Assembly: GCF_014698045.1 (NCBI RefSeq)
Contig: NZ_JACJSE010000025.1
Coordinates: 31,987 to 95,986, forward strand
Direction of reading: 5' to 3'
Length of the DNA stretch: 64,000 nucleotides
Source: Aulosira sp. FACHB-615
GTDB taxonomy: Bacteria; Cyanobacteriota; Cyanobacteriia; Cyanobacteriales; Nostocaceae
Positions 31,062-41,388 of this stretch are shown piece by piece; the stretch's first letter is position 1; every line of letters begins with the position of its first letter. Both the position numbers and the translations under genes were made by a program. The notes beneath the pieces were generated by a model, which did no database searches, was not told where the DNA came from, and saw only the letters and a list, made by a program, of their open reading frames with translations.

Positions 31062-31634
31062 CTAAATTTCAAATACAACGCCGCGATAAATTTCCGCTAT
31101 TGGTAAATCAATCCCGGCAGATTCCAAAGCAATCGAACCCTCTAAACCTTTAAAATCACTCAGCAACCAACCTTGAGTTTGCTTGGTATATTTCTCAACA
31201 AAAGGCTCATCCTGTTCAATTAATAAATATTCACTAAAACTAGGAATAGACCGATACATCCGAAACTTATGTTGTCGGTCATAATCTGCGGTACTAGGTG
31301 ATAATACTTCAACAATTACTGTAGGATTCAATACTTCATCTAAGCGTCCTTCATTGAGTTGTGGTTCTCCATCAAAAACCATCACATCTGGATATACACC
31401 CCGCCGATATTCAGGAATCCATAGGCGTAAATCGCTGTTAATTGGCTCAAATGAAGTATCACGCAGCAAAAAGCTAATATAAGTCAAAATGTTTCGACCG
31501 ATTCGGCTATGTTTGAGCGTTCCTCCTGGCATTGGGAAAATTTCTCCATCTCGATATTCGCTGCGTCCTTCGGCTTTTTCTTCAATGGCGCGATATTCAT
31601 CCAAAGTGTAACGGTGCTTAATTGTGGAAACCAT
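31062..31634 (-). CDS. Uma2 family (DUF820) putative endonuclease
   Basis: 190 residues, same family as the neighbour at 30453 but a different branch: YTLDEYRAIEEKAEGRSEYR at the N-terminus, the conserved MPGGTLKHSRIGRN block, core VYPDVMVFDGEP and PTVIVEVLSPSTADYDR. The two genes are convergent with a 48-bp gap, so they are not a simple tandem duplication. Catalytic residues appear intact. Confidence 0.9.
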   Translation of the reverse strand: MVSTIKHRYTLDEYRAIEEKAEGRSEYRDGEIFPMPGGTLKHSRIGRNILTYISFLLRDTSFEPINSDLRLWIPEYRRGVYPDVMVFDGEPQLNEGRLDEVLNPTVIVEVLSPSTADYDRQHKFRMYRSIPSFSEYLLIEQDEPFVEKYTKQTQGWLLSDFKGLEGSIALESAGIDLPIAEIYRGVVFEI

Positions 31635-31689
31635 AGTGCATCGTCTCCAGGATAATAAAACTATTTTGTCACAGAACAGTTTGGAATTT

Positions 31690-32868
31690 TTAAAAGAAAT
31701 CAGCCATCCACGGCTCAGAACTAGTAAAAATTTCTGTCGCTGCTAATAGTGCTGTGTCTGGAGCTTCTAATTTTCCTGCTAATTTTAAAGTATGAGGGTT
31801 AAATAAACCCGTATACAAAGAAGCTAATCCTTGAATATCTATCTGTAATTCTCCTTTACCACCTTGCTTAACTTCACCTTTGCCATTAGCAATAGAAAGA
31901 ATAAATTTATCATTATTAGCCGTTAATAAATCATCTTTAACTGCTAAATGTAATTCGGTTTCTACTCCTAATTTATAACCACGTAATTGTAATGCTTTGT
32001 ATACATCTACAATCCGCAACATCCAACGATTTTGATGTTTAATTTTGGCAGTTTGTTCTGGTAATACTAATGTCAGAAAATCAATCACCGAACTTTGCCA
32101 AGTGACTTTTTTGATTGTAGAACGATGGTTAGCCAAAAAAGACCAGAAAGTTTGTGCCGCAGCATGACTCAAAACTACCCAATCTCGAATTTTAATCACT
32201 GTCTGATTTGCCTGAGAATGCTGACTCAAGATAATGTAGCCTTCGGGTTGGTCTTGGTTGCCCATTAAATAACCATAAACAGTTTCTTTTTCTTCTGATT
32301 GAGTTAACCTTTGCCAAATACTGGAATGTCGGTCTAAATAACCATGAATTAGTTGTGCCTGTTGTTGATATAGTTGACGCAAGATTTCACAATTCAGGTT
32401 TGCAATTGGTTGTAAAGCTAAAGGTGACTTGTGTAAGCGGATATCTTGAGTGGAAATTTCCCAACTGCAATAGTTACCAGCTTGTTCATATCCGGCTTTG
32501 CGGTAAAGTTGTTGGGTCGCGGGATAGAGAACGGAAATGGGGATTCCTTTTGCATAGAGTTCTTGCAGCATATTTTGCATAAGTGCGATCGCAACTCCAG
32601 CACCGCGATATTCTGGCGCAATTCCCACACCAGCAATCCCCACCATCGGTACAGATTTACCCTCCAACCACATCCCCATCGGTAAAGTCGCTAATCCGCC
32701 AGCCACTTTCCCTTCTCGACAAATCACCCGGAAGTTCTCATACCCAATCGATTTCAAGAAACTTTCACTCTCACTAGCAGACGCAACAAAGGCTTGTTCC
32801 ACAACCAAAGCCAAATGTTTTACGTCTTCCACATTCACAAGGGTCTTGTATTCCAATAAAGGTGTCAT
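31690..32868 (-). CDS. Eis-like GNAT N-acetyltransferase with SCP2-like C-terminal domain
   Basis: About 392 residues from the ATG at 32868 (a TTG at 32892 is also in frame). The N-terminal GNAT domain has the acetyl-CoA motif VGIAGVGIAPEYRGAGVAIA (V/I-x-x-x-x-Q/R-x-x-G-x-A type). A second GNAT-like half follows, and the C-terminus has a sterol-carrier-like domain (KGELQIDIQGLASLYTGLFN). This architecture is that of Eis, which acetylates aminoglycosides and proteins; other substrates are equally possible. A single gene. Confidence 0.85.
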   Translation of the reverse strand: MTPLLEYKTLVNVEDVKHLALVVEQAFVASASESESFLKSIGYENFRVICREGKVAGGLATLPMGMWLEGKSVPMVGIAGVGIAPEYRGAGVAIALMQNMLQELYAKGIPISVLYPATQQLYRKAGYEQAGNYCSWEISTQDIRLHKSPLALQPIANLNCEILRQLYQQQAQLIHGYLDRHSSIWQRLTQSEEKETVYGYLMGNQDQPEGYIILSQHSQANQTVIKIRDWVVLSHAAAQTFWSFLANHRSTIKKVTWQSSVIDFLTLVLPEQTAKIKHQNRWMLRIVDVYKALQLRGYKLGVETELHLAVKDDLLTANNDKFILSIANGKGEVKQGGKGELQIDIQGLASLYTGLFNPHTLKLAGKLEAPDTALLAATEIFTSSEPWMADFF

Positions 32869-32990
32869 CACTTCCACCACAATTAGCAACAAGTTCCTAA
32901 TATACTACAAAATTAGACAACATAATACAAAAGTGGATATAGCGTAATTGACACCAGGGAAAATAAAAGAGTTTAGGGGATATGAAATTT

Positions 32991-35900
32991 TCAAACTGAT
33001 GCTGGAATTTCAATCACAAACTCAGTACCTTGACCGACAACAGAATGACAACTCAACTTTCCATTGTGGATTTCCTCGACAATTTGTCTGGCTATAGCTA
33101 AACCTAAACCTGTACCTTGACCCACAGCTTTTGTAGTAAATAAATGGTCAAAGATTTTTTGTTTCACTGCTTCACTCATACCGTTTGCGTTATCAGCAAT
33201 TGAGATGTGGACATAATTATCTGCAATAAATGTTGTAAGAGTAATTATGTTAGGATTGGTGCTGATTTCCGCAAAACTACGCCCATGATTAGATTCTTCT
33301 AAAGCATCAATAGCATTGGCAATAATATTCATAAATACCTGATTTAATTGCCCTGGAAAACATTGAACTTGAGGTAAATTACCGTAGTTAGTGACAACTT
33401 CAATTGCTGGACGTTGTTCATTCGCTTTGAGACGATGTTTGAGAATTAATATGGTGCTATCAATGCCTTCATGAATATTAAATGGCACTTTATAGTCTTT
33501 ATCAGCGCGAGAAAAAGTCCGTAGAGAAGTGCTGATATTTTTTAATCTATCGCAGGCCATGACCATTGCATCCATCATCTTCGGCAAATCTTCCAAGCTA
33601 TAATCTAAGTCAATTTCTTCAGCATGTGATTGAATTTCATCGCCGGGATTTGGCAGTGCTTCTTGATATAGTGTAATGTGTTTACTCAAATCAGAAATTG
33701 TTGGTTGAGCTTGTAAGAGAGTAGCTGAAATAAAGCCCAAAGGATTGTTCATTTCATGGGCAACGCCAGCGACTAAATTACCCAATGCAGACATTTTTTC
33801 ACTTTGGACAATTTGTAATTGTGCTTGTTGTAAATCTCGTAAAGCTTTTTCTAATTCTTGAGATTTTTGCCTAACAGCAGCTTCGGCTTGTTTACGTTCA
33901 GTGATATCTAATACCAAGCCATCCCAAATAATTGTTCCATCATCTTGTTTGATAGGACGAGAGACAGCTTGAATCCATTTTAATTTACCAGAAGACGTAA
34001 TAATTCTACCTTGATATTGCCAAGGCTGTAAGGTTTGTGCAGAGATGGCTACAGACTCATAAAAATAATTTATTTCCTCTGGATGGATCAAAGAAATTAA
34101 GTTATTAGCATCTGCTACTGCTGCCTCTGGTAAAACTTCATAAATTCCATAGCATCCAGAACTTACATAGTTAAATGAAGTGATACCATCTACAGAAAGC
34201 TGGAATTGATAAATCATCCCTGGTAAATTTTCTGCAAGTCGTAAAAACCGAGCTTCACTTGTTTGTAAATTAGTGTATAGTTGGGCATTTTCTAGAGATA
34301 TTGCCGCTTGAGTACAAAGTAAATTAATAACTTGTAACCGTTTGGCAGTAAATACACCACTTGTCAATTTATTTTCTAGATAAATAATCCCCACTAAATG
34401 ACCTTGGTTAATAATCGGACTACATAATATACTCCGGGGTTGATGTGACAACATATATTTCCCGATTAAACCAGGAATATCTGTTTGACAATTGTCGATC
34501 ACAACTGTTTGTTGGGTATTTTTGACATAGTGAATAATTTTGATGGGAATATCTGGACAATTTTCTAGTGATTTTGCCTCCAGAATAGTTTTTATTTCTT
34601 GATTTTCAGTTAAAGTAGTGGCTCGAACTTGCCAATTATCTTCTTCAGGAAGCAGTAGTACAGCTTTTTTCGCGCCAGAGTTTTCAACAATAATACGAGT
34701 GAGGCTAGTGATGAGTGTATTTAAATTCAGACAACTAGAAATAGCTTGAGCAGCTTTGAGAGCAGAGGTTAAATCTAGGACATCTGAAATACAGGTGCTG
34801 TCACTGCTAGAAGTAGGAGTTGATCGAGAAGTAGAATTACGGGAAATAGTGGCGATAGTTTCTAAAGGATTGAGATTAATTGTTCGCTGTTGCAGAATCA
34901 ATTGGAGTAATTGGGGATAGTGTTTTTCTAAGTGATCGGTTTTGGCTTTTGCTCCCCAACGAGCGTAACAGTAGTATGCTTCTTGCATATATGTTTGGGC
35001 AATTTTTTCTTTACCCCATTCCAGGTAAAATTTAGCAGCGAGTTCATTTGCTAAGGCTTCATCTTGGATATATTCGTAGGTTTTCGCTCCTGCAATGGCG
35101 CGATCGTAGTGTTCGATGGCTTCAGTCCGTTGCCCTAAAACCCGATGGCGATCGGCCTCGATCAAGTCCCATCGGTGTTGATGGTTGAATGGAGCCAGAG
35201 TTGCCCATCGTTGCAGTTTATCCTGCTGCTGCTGCACACGGGTCAGAATTTGCGATTGCTCTGCTGGGGTAGACTGCTGATATTGCGCCAGTTGCAACAA
35301 GGCATCGTAAAAGGAATAGAGGACTAACGAGAAAGTTGCTAACCCACCCCCCATATACTCTTCTACCAAGACAGATGTTTGCGCTGCCTGCTCGTATTGC
35401 TCAAACAGGTAGAAGAGAAAGGTTTGATTGAGATAAAAGTGGAAGCATTCAACTTGGTCTGGGTTGGATGTTTGGAGAGATAGGGAATTTTCGCTATAAG
35501 CAGAACCAGATAACTGCCAGGGAGCTTCTGTGTGTCCAAGGAGATTGAGTACTACCTGTTGAGCCATTTCCAAATATTTGATAACCACCACCTGCTTGAG
35601 GGGATAAACAACCTGATGATAGGCTGCCATCTCGTTTGCCAGACTCGTTAATTCCTTCCCAGCAAAATAGGAGTAGTAACAGTAGGCATGGGCATTGAAG
35701 GCAATACATTCCAGATCGCCTGTTTCCAGACCGCTCTGATATGCCTCTCGCAAGGGCTGGAGGAGGTTGTGCAACGGTTCCTGCCAATGGCTAATGAAAA
35801 AATTAACGATATAGACAGCCCGGCTTTTGCAGGCTTTTGCCTGAAACTTTTCCATGACACCCAATGCCAGTTGACCAAAGGCATAACCCGATTCTAGATC

Positions 35901-38798
35901 GCCCATAACACTACAGAGCATCAATCCATAGTCACCGTAGGAGCAGGGCGAAATAGGACTATTACCAGATTGAATTGATAATTCCACTTGCTTGCAAATT
36001 AGCAGTGGCAAGAGAGCAGGCATCGCCCGAAAGGAAGATGGCACTAAAACGGTCATAATTTCCATTGCAGCTAAGTGATTGGGATCGCTCATGGCTGGTA
36101 AATCAAGCAAACTCAGGGGCGATCGCCCTTGCCATAATTGACCAGTAGTACCAAATGCCTGTCCAATCTCTGCGGGGGTCGGTTGCTCAGGAAATTCCAC
36201 GCCGAGGGACTTTAAAACCTGCAAGCCAATCTGGAGTGACTCAAGAAGCGGCCCCTGGGCTTTAGCCCCCAGCAGACGGGTTTGCTGGACTGGAACGGTA
36301 TCCAGCAAAGTGCGGGCGTGCTGCAAGACGAGGTTTGCCCAATGCTCCATCTGCTCAAAATCAGTGTTGAGATAAGCGGCTTCTGCCAGTGCAGTATGGA
36401 TTGCTAAGGTGAGATTGTAGCGATTCTCCCAAGCATCGTTGGGCAACAGGGAAATGCCAGTGGCGAGATAGTTTACTGCTGCACTATACGCTGTCGAGGT
36501 TTTGGCTTTCCGTCCTGCCAGCAAGTTTAATTCTGCTAATTCTTCCCGTTCCTGCGGTGTGGTCAGGAGAGAATGTCCAATATTTAAATGATTAACAATT
36601 TCAAACAGTTGTTCTTCCCGCTCACGGGCGGTTGTTTTGCTTAACAAAAGCTGACCGATGTGCAGATGGGTCGCCTGGCGATGTTCTTCGGCAATGAGCG
36701 AGTAGGCAGCTTGCTGAATGCGATCGTGCAGAAACCGATAGGTGGGATTGATATTATTCTGTGTGCGAGTCTGTTCTGATTCCCCTAACTGAAAGAACTT
36801 ATAAATTTGGCTGGTTGGTAAAATTAAGCCTTCCTGCAAGGCTTTCCACAGGACTTTTGCGATGTCTGTAGACGACTGCTCCGAGACGATCGCCAACGTT
36901 GCCAAGTCAAACGAGTTACCAATACAAGCTGCTAACTTCAGCACTTGTTGGGTTTCGGTGGGTAATTTCTGCAATTGCAGCGCCATAAACTCCACCACAT
37001 CATCTGCGATTGTCAGTGCCTCAACTTGGGCAATATCGCATTCCCAATAATGGCGATCGCTGTTAAACGTGATGTAGCCCTCTTCATATAACGCCTTGAG
37101 AAACTGGGTGGTGAAGAAGGGATTTCCTTTTGTCTTGCGATCGATGAATTTGGTCAGGGGTTGCGCCAGTTGTGGCGCACAATTGAGCGTATCGGCAACG
37201 AGGTGGTTGGTGCTGTCAAATGTCAGGGGAGCCAGGGTCATGGTCTGGACGATCGCCTGAGATTTTTTGAGGTCTTCTACCGTCAAAATAAACGGGTGAG
37301 CAGGCGATACTTCATTATCCCGATAGGCTCCCAACACCAGCAGATGGCCATTGTCCTGCATTAATAGTTTCAGCAATTGCAGCGAAGCTAAATCCGCCCA
37401 CTGCAAATCGTCTAAAAAGATTGTTAATGGGTGATCGACCTTGGTAAAGACGGCAACGAACTTTTGGAACAGCAGATTAAATCGATTTTGAGCCGCACTA
37501 CCTTCAAGTTCAAGCACCGGAGGTTGTTTTCCAATCACCTGCTCTAGTTCAGGAATCACCTCAATTAAGACTTGTCCACTCTCCCCGACAGCATTCAGAA
37601 TCTTGGCTTGCCATTGGGCGAGTTGGCGATTGGATTCACACAGCAATTGTCCCATCAAATTACGGAACGCTTGCACAAAGGCAGAGAAGGGAATATTACG
37701 ATTAAACTGGTCAAACTTACCTTTGATGAAATAGCCGCGCTGTTTAACTATTGGTTTATGTACTTCGTTAACTACGGCTGTTTTACCAATTCCCGAAAAA
37801 CCTGCCACCAACATTATTTCTGATGCACCCTGACTGACGCGATCAAAGGCTTGCAGTAGGGTTTCTACTTGGGTTTCTCTGCCATAAAGCTTATCAGGAA
37901 GAATGAAGCGATCGCACACATCCCTACTAGCAATTTTAAAGTTATGAATTTCACCAATTTCTTTTAGTTGATGTAAACAATTTTCTAAATCAAATCTCAA
38001 CCCCAATGCACTTTGATAGCGGTCTTCAGCATTTTTCGCCATCAATTTGCCAACTATTTGTGATAGTACATCTGGAATTTGTGGATGAATTTCATGTACT
38101 AATTTTGGTGCTTTCGCAATATGAGAATGTACTAAATCCATCGCATCATCAGACTGGAATGGTAACTTGTCTGTGAGTAATTCATAAAAAGTCACACCCA
38201 GGGAATAAAAATCTGTGCGATAGTCAATTGGGCGATTCATTCTCCCGGTTTGTTCGGGAGATATATAGGCTAAAGTTCCTTCTAAAACATTGGGATTAAC
38301 TAGGGTTTGAGTTTCTCTGGGTAGTAAAGATGCAATACTAAAGTCGATTAATTTAACTTGTTTAGTTTCCGGGTTAATTAAGATATTGCTGGGTTTAATA
38401 TCTTTATGAATAATCCGCTCGTGGTAGAGTACATCTAAGGTGTTACAGAGTGCGATCGCCACTTGCAAAAACTCACCCAGCGACGCTACACAATTCTTAA
38501 CAAAATAATCCTTGAGGGAAACTCCCCCAAAATCTTCCATCACTAAAATATAGCCATTTTGGAAGGATTTCAGGTTATAGGTTTGGATGATTCCGGGATG
38601 GTTGAGATTTTTAGCAATAGTATACTGATTGCGGAATTGTACAAGTTCTCCAAAACTAGGATAAGGATTTTTCAGCAGTTTGATGACTACAGGTAAATTG
38701 TCAGTTTCTCGAACTGCTCGGTAAACTACAGTTCTCGAACCATCATAGAGTTTTTCGCCGACTACATACCCAGGAATACTGACTTGAGTGCTAATCAT
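32991..38798 (-). CDS. giant hybrid Ser/Thr kinase-AAA-GAF-PAS-histidine kinase
   Basis: 1935 residues in a layout known from heterocystous cyanobacteria (HstK-type). Order: Ser/Thr kinase domain (1-270; Lys40, HKDIKPSN at 131-138, DFS at 152-154 instead of DFG); AAA-type ATPase with Walker A AGFSGIGKT (333-341) and FLDDLQWAD; a long TPR-like helical region (about 650-1300); GAF (about 1390-1540); PAS (about 1560-1680); and histidine kinase with GVAHEMNNPLGF and GQGTGLGLAIARQI. It may couple nitrogen or stress signals to two outputs. The DFS change could weaken Mg binding. The middle third (about 35100-37860) is more GC-rich than both ends. No response regulator is adjacent. Confidence 0.9.
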   Translation of the reverse strand: MISTQVSIPGYVVGEKLYDGSRTVVYRAVRETDNLPVVIKLLKNPYPSFGELVQFRNQYTIAKNLNHPGIIQTYNLKSFQNGYILVMEDFGGVSLKDYFVKNCVASLGEFLQVAIALCNTLDVLYHERIIHKDIKPSNILINPETKQVKLIDFSIASLLPRETQTLVNPNVLEGTLAYISPEQTGRMNRPIDYRTDFYSLGVTFYELLTDKLPFQSDDAMDLVHSHIAKAPKLVHEIHPQIPDVLSQIVGKLMAKNAEDRYQSALGLRFDLENCLHQLKEIGEIHNFKIASRDVCDRFILPDKLYGRETQVETLLQAFDRVSQGASEIMLVAGFSGIGKTAVVNEVHKPIVKQRGYFIKGKFDQFNRNIPFSAFVQAFRNLMGQLLCESNRQLAQWQAKILNAVGESGQVLIEVIPELEQVIGKQPPVLELEGSAAQNRFNLLFQKFVAVFTKVDHPLTIFLDDLQWADLASLQLLKLLMQDNGHLLVLGAYRDNEVSPAHPFILTVEDLKKSQAIVQTMTLAPLTFDSTNHLVADTLNCAPQLAQPLTKFIDRKTKGNPFFTTQFLKALYEEGYITFNSDRHYWECDIAQVEALTIADDVVEFMALQLQKLPTETQQVLKLAACIGNSFDLATLAIVSEQSSTDIAKVLWKALQEGLILPTSQIYKFFQLGESEQTRTQNNINPTYRFLHDRIQQAAYSLIAEEHRQATHLHIGQLLLSKTTAREREEQLFEIVNHLNIGHSLLTTPQEREELAELNLLAGRKAKTSTAYSAAVNYLATGISLLPNDAWENRYNLTLAIHTALAEAAYLNTDFEQMEHWANLVLQHARTLLDTVPVQQTRLLGAKAQGPLLESLQIGLQVLKSLGVEFPEQPTPAEIGQAFGTTGQLWQGRSPLSLLDLPAMSDPNHLAAMEIMTVLVPSSFRAMPALLPLLICKQVELSIQSGNSPISPCSYGDYGLMLCSVMGDLESGYAFGQLALGVMEKFQAKACKSRAVYIVNFFISHWQEPLHNLLQPLREAYQSGLETGDLECIAFNAHAYCYYSYFAGKELTSLANEMAAYHQVVYPLKQVVVIKYLEMAQQVVLNLLGHTEAPWQLSGSAYSENSLSLQTSNPDQVECFHFYLNQTFLFYLFEQYEQAAQTSVLVEEYMGGGLATFSLVLYSFYDALLQLAQYQQSTPAEQSQILTRVQQQQDKLQRWATLAPFNHQHRWDLIEADRHRVLGQRTEAIEHYDRAIAGAKTYEYIQDEALANELAAKFYLEWGKEKIAQTYMQEAYYCYARWGAKAKTDHLEKHYPQLLQLILQQRTINLNPLETIATISRNSTSRSTPTSSSDSTCISDVLDLTSALKAAQAISSCLNLNTLITSLTRIIVENSGAKKAVLLLPEEDNWQVRATTLTENQEIKTILEAKSLENCPDIPIKIIHYVKNTQQTVVIDNCQTDIPGLIGKYMLSHQPRSILCSPIINQGHLVGIIYLENKLTSGVFTAKRLQVINLLCTQAAISLENAQLYTNLQTSEARFLRLAENLPGMIYQFQLSVDGITSFNYVSSGCYGIYEVLPEAAVADANNLISLIHPEEINYFYESVAISAQTLQPWQYQGRIITSSGKLKWIQAVSRPIKQDDGTIIWDGLVLDITERKQAEAAVRQKSQELEKALRDLQQAQLQIVQSEKMSALGNLVAGVAHEMNNPLGFISATLLQAQPTISDLSKHITLYQEALPNPGDEIQSHAEEIDLDYSLEDLPKMMDAMVMACDRLKNISTSLRTFSRADKDYKVPFNIHEGIDSTILILKHRLKANEQRPAIEVVTNYGNLPQVQCFPGQLNQVFMNIIANAIDALEESNHGRSFAEISTNPNIITLTTFIADNYVHISIADNANGMSEAVKQKIFDHLFTTKAVGQGTGLGLAIARQIVEEIHNGKLSCHSVVGQGTEFVIEIPASV

Positions 38799-38940
38799 AC
38801 TGCGTTCAAGTTGAAGAATTTCTTCTTAGTATTCCCAGATTTTTCAAAAAATTTGTGTGTTAGTTTGTTTTTTGTGTCATTTAAGCTACATCTATCCCCG
38901 ATCCACAGCCCTTACACTCATTCTTAACAGACAACCTGAC

Positions 38941-41106
38941 TCATTTTCCGACTGGATTTAACTCGCCAAACTTCGGACTCCACCAACCTTTAGCTGTAAT
39001 AAAAAAAGCCACATCTTTATGCTTTTTATCTTGACGAGATGCAGCAGAACAACGCAGCATAGTTTTGTTTTGTCCGTCTTTGGTGTAGCTATATTCTTCC
39101 AGTGGTTTCTTGCAAACTGGACAGGGATATGAGCTTAATTTCGCAGGCGTTTGGGAGTGATTTTCTGGCTTGGTTTCTTGGGTGCGTGGTGGTTGCCAAG
39201 ACTTGCTGAAGTCACTCCAAAATAGGACTATATTTGCACAGCCACTGGTGCATTTGAGGAAATATTTTTTCTTAACTTTGTTGCTGGGAATTTTAGCGAG
39301 AAAATTATTACATTCAGGACAGCGAGTTTTAGAAGTATCATATTTGCGTTCAGCTACTGAATTTTTCGTATTTGAAGGACTTACAGCAACAGTTTTGGCT
39401 TTTGCTAAAGCTGGGACGAAGTAATTTTTATTCCAAGTTGTTAAGTATTGCTGCCAGCCTTGTTTACCTTCTGCGATCGCATCGAGGGCGCTTTCCATTT
39501 TGGCGGTGAACTCTGCTTCTAGTAAATCTGGCAAAGCTTTCTGTAAAAAATCATCAACTTCTAGCCCTAGCGTTGTCGGTTGCAAATTTCCCTTAGTTAA
39601 CTGCACATAACCCCGCTTTTTGAGGGTAGCAACAGTAGGAGCGAATGTACTAGGACGACCAATACCTTTACGCTCCATGAGTTGTACTAATTTCGGTTCA
39701 CTGTAACGTGGTGGCGGCTGAGTTTGTTTTTTCTCGAAATTGGCATTTTCTAAAGTTAATCCTTGTCCCTGCTGCACAAGAGGTAATACAGAATCTTTGC
39801 TGAGGTTATTCCAATAGCGAGCGTAACCGTAAAATTCGATTACTTGGCCTCTAGCTTGCCATAACACCGAATTAGACTGCGTGATAATCTGAGTTTTGCG
39901 GAGTTGAGCAGATTTACATTGAGAAGCGATCGCTCTTTTCCAAATCATCACATACAAGTCAAATTCTTCAGGCGGTAATTCTTGACGTAGCTGGACTGAT
40001 GGACGAAACACATCGGTAGGGCGAATCGCTTCATGAGCTTCTTGGGCTGTTTTGGCGCTGCGATGTTTGGCAAGCTGCTGTGGTACATTCTGCGGATCAT
40101 GTTCTTCCAACCACTTACGAGCCGCCGCGCAGAACTCAGGACTTAACATTACTGAATCTGTCCGCATGTATGTAATTAACCCAGCTTCATACAGCTTTTG
40201 GGCTAAAACCATCGTTTTGTCAGGAGCTAATTTCAGCTTGGAACCGGCGGCTTGTTGCAGCGTGGAAGTAATAAATGGTGGCGGTGGTTGACGATAAACG
40301 GTTTTACCTTCAACATGAACGACTTGATGGGGATGCTGACGTGCTTCTTCAACTAAACATATCGCTTCTGCTTCCGAGAGAACCCGCTTTGACTCTGGCG
40401 CTTGGGTGCTATTACCTGCTGCATCGTCGTGGGTTTCCGTTTCTGGTTCCGGCGCATCGCTGAGAGAATTGGTTTTACCTTTGTAAAAAGCCCGGAATCC
40501 TTCAGCGTAGTCTACCCACACACTCCAATAATCTTGGGGTACAAAGGTGACAATCTCCCGTTCTCGCTGACATATTAGATGCAAAGTCGCACTTTGAACT
40601 CTACCGACACTCTTCGCACCATTATTTAATGCCCAAACTAAGGGACTACCTTTGTAACCAACCAGCTTATCGAGACAATCGCGGCAAAGTCCAGCGCCGA
40701 CTAAGTTAGAGTCTAGCTTGCGAGGATTTGCGATCGCACTTCGTACCGCCGATGCGGTAATTTCACTATAAATAACTCGTTTCGGTTCTCGCAGTCCCAG
40801 CACTTCTTTTAAATGCCAAGCAATTGTTTCACCTTCTCGGTCTGGGTCAGTGGCGAGAACAACTTCATCAACTTGCTTACTAACTGCCTTTAGCTGCTGG
40901 ATAGTTTCTTTAGAGCGTTGGTCACGGGGTACATAGTTGCACTTGACACTACCATCATCAATGACGAAACCCAAAGAATCTTCCCCCGTATCACTCAGTT
41001 CGCGGATGTGACCACAACTAGCTCGCACAATCCAATCAGAACCCAAAATCTGACTGAGCTTTTTGACTTTCCCAGGAGATTCAACAACTAGAAGGCGTTT
41101 CGGCAT
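38941..41106 (-). CDS. topA: DNA topoisomerase I
   Basis: A 721-residue type IA topoisomerase that relaxes negative supercoils. Toprim domain LLVVESPGKVKKL and DPDREGETIAW at the N-terminus, active-site tyrosine in GLITYMRTDS, and two C-terminal zinc-ribbon-like cysteine clusters (CPECNNFL and CPVCKKPL). It is shorter than E. coli TopA (865) because of the smaller C-terminal part, as in other cyanobacteria. It follows 40 bp of AGTGCTG-type repeat and stands alone. Confidence 0.95.
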   Translation of the reverse strand: MPKRLLVVESPGKVKKLSQILGSDWIVRASCGHIRELSDTGEDSLGFVIDDGSVKCNYVPRDQRSKETIQQLKAVSKQVDEVVLATDPDREGETIAWHLKEVLGLREPKRVIYSEITASAVRSAIANPRKLDSNLVGAGLCRDCLDKLVGYKGSPLVWALNNGAKSVGRVQSATLHLICQREREIVTFVPQDYWSVWVDYAEGFRAFYKGKTNSLSDAPEPETETHDDAAGNSTQAPESKRVLSEAEAICLVEEARQHPHQVVHVEGKTVYRQPPPPFITSTLQQAAGSKLKLAPDKTMVLAQKLYEAGLITYMRTDSVMLSPEFCAAARKWLEEHDPQNVPQQLAKHRSAKTAQEAHEAIRPTDVFRPSVQLRQELPPEEFDLYVMIWKRAIASQCKSAQLRKTQIITQSNSVLWQARGQVIEFYGYARYWNNLSKDSVLPLVQQGQGLTLENANFEKKQTQPPPRYSEPKLVQLMERKGIGRPSTFAPTVATLKKRGYVQLTKGNLQPTTLGLEVDDFLQKALPDLLEAEFTAKMESALDAIAEGKQGWQQYLTTWNKNYFVPALAKAKTVAVSPSNTKNSVAERKYDTSKTRCPECNNFLAKIPSNKVKKKYFLKCTSGCANIVLFWSDFSKSWQPPRTQETKPENHSQTPAKLSSYPCPVCKKPLEEYSYTKDGQNKTMLRCSAASRQDKKHKDVAFFITAKGWWSPKFGELNPVGK

Positions 41107-41315
41107 AGATGCTTTTGATACTGCAAAGTGCTGAGTGCTGAGTAATAACTAAGTATTTTCAAGAGTTTCAGACACAAACATAGTCCTAAACTATGCTTCG
41201 ACTGCTATAACAGAGATTCTAGTTTTTGATATAGTAATACGATTTGATTGCGGAACTATCAATCAGCACGCCTTACTTAAAAAAATGCAATAAAATTAAA
41301 CTCCTTCTCCCCTCC

Positions 41316-41355
41316 GCGCCTCTGGTTACTGAGCGAAGTCGAAGTATGCGCCTCT
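41316..41355. repeat. small dispersed repeat with 8-bp flanking duplication
   Basis: A 24-bp unit GGTTACTGAGCGAAGTCGAA and four more bases (41324-41347) is flanked by GCGCCTCT on both sides (41316-41323 and 41348-41355), consistent with target-site duplication of an inserted very small element. The same unit at 30333-30404 carries a further 48-bp insertion. Confidence 0.7.
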
Positions 41356-41388
41356 GCGTGAAACAAATTCATCTCGTATTTTACTTTC

